Positions 13,292 through 13,776 of a DNA stretch of 13,776 nt are shown piece after piece (within the stretch, counting starts at the first letter, position 1; every line of letters begins with the position of its first letter). This DNA is from Methanoculleus sp. UBA77 (GTDB lineage Archaea > Halobacteriota > Methanomicrobia > Methanomicrobiales > Methanoculleaceae). The notes beneath the pieces were generated by a model. The model did not search any database and was not told the origin of the DNA. It was given only the letters and a program-made list of their open reading frames with translations. Made by a program: the position numbers and the translations under genes. The stretch covers positions 3,413 through 17,188 of the forward strand of contig DALN01000078.1 of the NCBI GenBank assembly GCA_002499455.1, in the 5' to 3' direction.

Positions 13292-13546
13292 ATGAAAGGC
13301 ATGAAAGAGTCCGCCATGGGCGGGATATCGAAGGCTACAGAGGCTGTACAGGGACTTGACCCGCGGATAGTCGAGCAGATCACCTCCAGGATCAACTTCC
13401 CTGCATCGAAGGACAACCTGATCACCCAGGCAAAGGATAGCGGGGCATCCCAGGGCATTCTCGACGTGCTGAACCGGTTCGAGGACAAGCAGTACAACGG
13501 CCCGGAAGACGTCAAATCCGAGTTTCAGAAGATCCAGCAGAAGTAA
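13292..13546 (+). CDS. DUF2795 family small protein
   Basis: 84 residues, soluble and charged. The C-terminal 55 residues fit the DUF2795 pattern: INFPASKDNLITQAKDSGAS, then ILDVLNRFEDKQYNGPEDVK, then a short helix. The N-terminal part (MKGMKESAMGGISKATEAVQ) is polar and probably flexible. DUF2795 proteins are small helical proteins of unknown role, found in bacteria and archaea and often called stress- or gas-vesicle-associated without proof. The start ATG 13292 is chosen because GGTGA lies 8 bases upstream; ATG 13301, ATG 13316 and GTG 13280 are in-frame alternatives. It diverges from the aldolase-PFK operon and has its own TATA box with an adjacent palindrome, so it is likely regulated on its own. 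Confidence 0.85.
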   Translation: MKGMKESAMGGISKATEAVQGLDPRIVEQITSRINFPASKDNLITQAKDSGASQGILDVLNRFEDKQYNGPEDVKSEFQKIQQK

Positions 13547-13548
13547 TA

Positions 13549-13669
13549 TTTTCAGCCGTCCGCAGGTGCCGCACACGGCACCTGCCACGGCTGCTGCCCC
13601 GGGACGCCTGGGGAGCGCTCCCGGGCTTCGCGGGTCTCGTGGGAGCCCCACGCCCGAATCGGCTGAAAA
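13549..13669. ncRNA. Candidate structured RNA or hairpin element, domain 1
   Basis: A 10-base outer stem, TTTTCAGCCG (13549-13558) with CGGCTGAAAA (13660-13669), closes a region holding more stems. These are a perfect 10-base hairpin, GCAGGTGCCG-caca-CGGCACCTGC (13562-13585), GCCCcGGGA with TCCCGGGC (13596-13604 and 13619-13626), and CGTGGG-agc-CCCACG (13638-13652). Together this makes a multi-branch fold. It lies just after the DUF2795 stop. It could be a 3' UTR structure, an independent RNA, or a short mobile element with 10-base terminal inverted repeats; no target-site duplication is evident. The strand cannot be decided. Confidence 0.4.
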
Positions 13670-13687
13670 GTTCTGAATACCGTTTCC

Positions 13688-13740
13688 GGCGGCAGGTGGG
13701 CCAGGCCCTGGCACCGGACAGCCCGGACCGCGGGGCCGCC
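13688..13740. ncRNA. Candidate structured RNA, domain 2
   Basis: GGCGGC (13688-13693) pairs with GCCGCC (13735-13740). Inside it lie a bulged hairpin, GGTG(GG)CCAG-gcc-CTGG-CACC, and CCGG-acagc-CCGG. It may belong with the domain at 13549-13669. The stretch is so GC-rich that some pairing is expected by chance. Confidence 0.25.
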
Positions 13741-13750
13741 ACTTATATCC
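13741..13750 (+). promoter_or_regulatory. TATA box at the window edge
   Basis: ACTTATATCC is centred about 28 bases before an ATG at 13774-13776, the last three bases of the window; another ATG lies at 13764. A leaderless gene probably begins here and runs on outside. The same bases read GGATATAAGT on the minus strand and could also start a transcript toward 13718. Confidence 0.35.
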
Positions 13751-13776
13751 TGTCCCGGGATGCATGGCGTGCCATG

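Noticed and set aside
13660..13680. CTGA motifs suggesting a C/D box guide RNA
   Set aside because: No C box (RUGAUGA) lies at a suitable distance on the same strand.
13549..13740. Possible SRP 7S RNA or RNase P RNA
   Set aside because: There is no GNRA-capped SRP helix 8 with its asymmetric loop and no RNase P GAGGAAAGUC or ACAGAA core, and the stretch is too short for either.
13043..13765. Upstream extension of the aldolase frame to 548 residues
   Set aside because: The extra part has no family likeness and covers the divergent DUF2795 gene. ATG 13042 has a GGAGG at the right distance.
1..13776. CRISPR array, insertion sequence with transposase, or prophage genes
   Set aside because: No regularly spaced direct repeats, no transposase or integrase motifs, and no phage structural genes were found on either strand.

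Overview
The window reads as chromosomal DNA of a hydrogenotrophic, formate-using methanogen of the Methanomicrobiales, most likely Methanoculleus or a close relative. The grounds are the FdhA/FdhB pair of the F420-linked methanogen type, archaellins with the order's FTGLEAAIV start, DUF1616, DUF5714 and DUF5518-like proteins, very GC-rich coding DNA, and archaeal TATA boxes about 25-30 bases before several start codons (leaderless or nearly leaderless genes). The genus is inferred from memory of these families, not from a search.

Layout. 1-2120 (+): 3' end of fdhA and complete fdhB, ended by a T-run. 2254-3683 (-): a small secreted protein and a DUF1616 membrane protein with an unusually short N-terminus. 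3851-4973 (+): two overlapping archaellin genes without the rest of the archaellum cluster. 4978-5664 (-): a YdjM-type membrane metal-dependent hydrolase. It diverges from a tiny two-helix membrane protein (5772-5963, +), apparently from one symmetric TATA element. 5948-6661 (-): a cysteine-rich DUF5714 protein. 6708-8552 (-): a complete ABC exporter with fused membrane and ATPase domains. 8725-10476 (+): two tandem paralogous membrane proteins, each made of two DUF5518-like halves. 10477-11082: a 606-base gene-free stretch rich in inverted repeats. 11083-13042 (-): an operon of DhnA-type class I fructose-bisphosphate aldolase followed by a 6-phosphofructokinase with the residues of the pyrophosphate-dependent type. 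13292-13546 (+): a small DUF2795 protein. 13549-13740: a GC-rich, strongly self-complementary stretch that could be a structured RNA. The next gene's promoter lies at the window edge.

How the genes work together. FdhAB oxidises formate and passes electrons to F420, feeding methanogenesis. The aldolase and PFK share fructose 1,6-bisphosphate and, if the PFK does use PPi, form a reversible step pair at the junction of glycolysis and gluconeogenesis. The archaellins belong to motility. The other genes show no clear shared pathway.

The most informative structural observation is a relic of a phosphofructokinase 3' end (9529-9600) lying just after the first tandem membrane gene. It lines up without gaps with the intact gene's end at 11083-11154, and the match continues about 14 bases past the pfk stop. 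This suggests that a unit [membrane gene + pfk tail] was duplicated and that about 590 bases were later inserted between the second membrane gene and the intact pfk.
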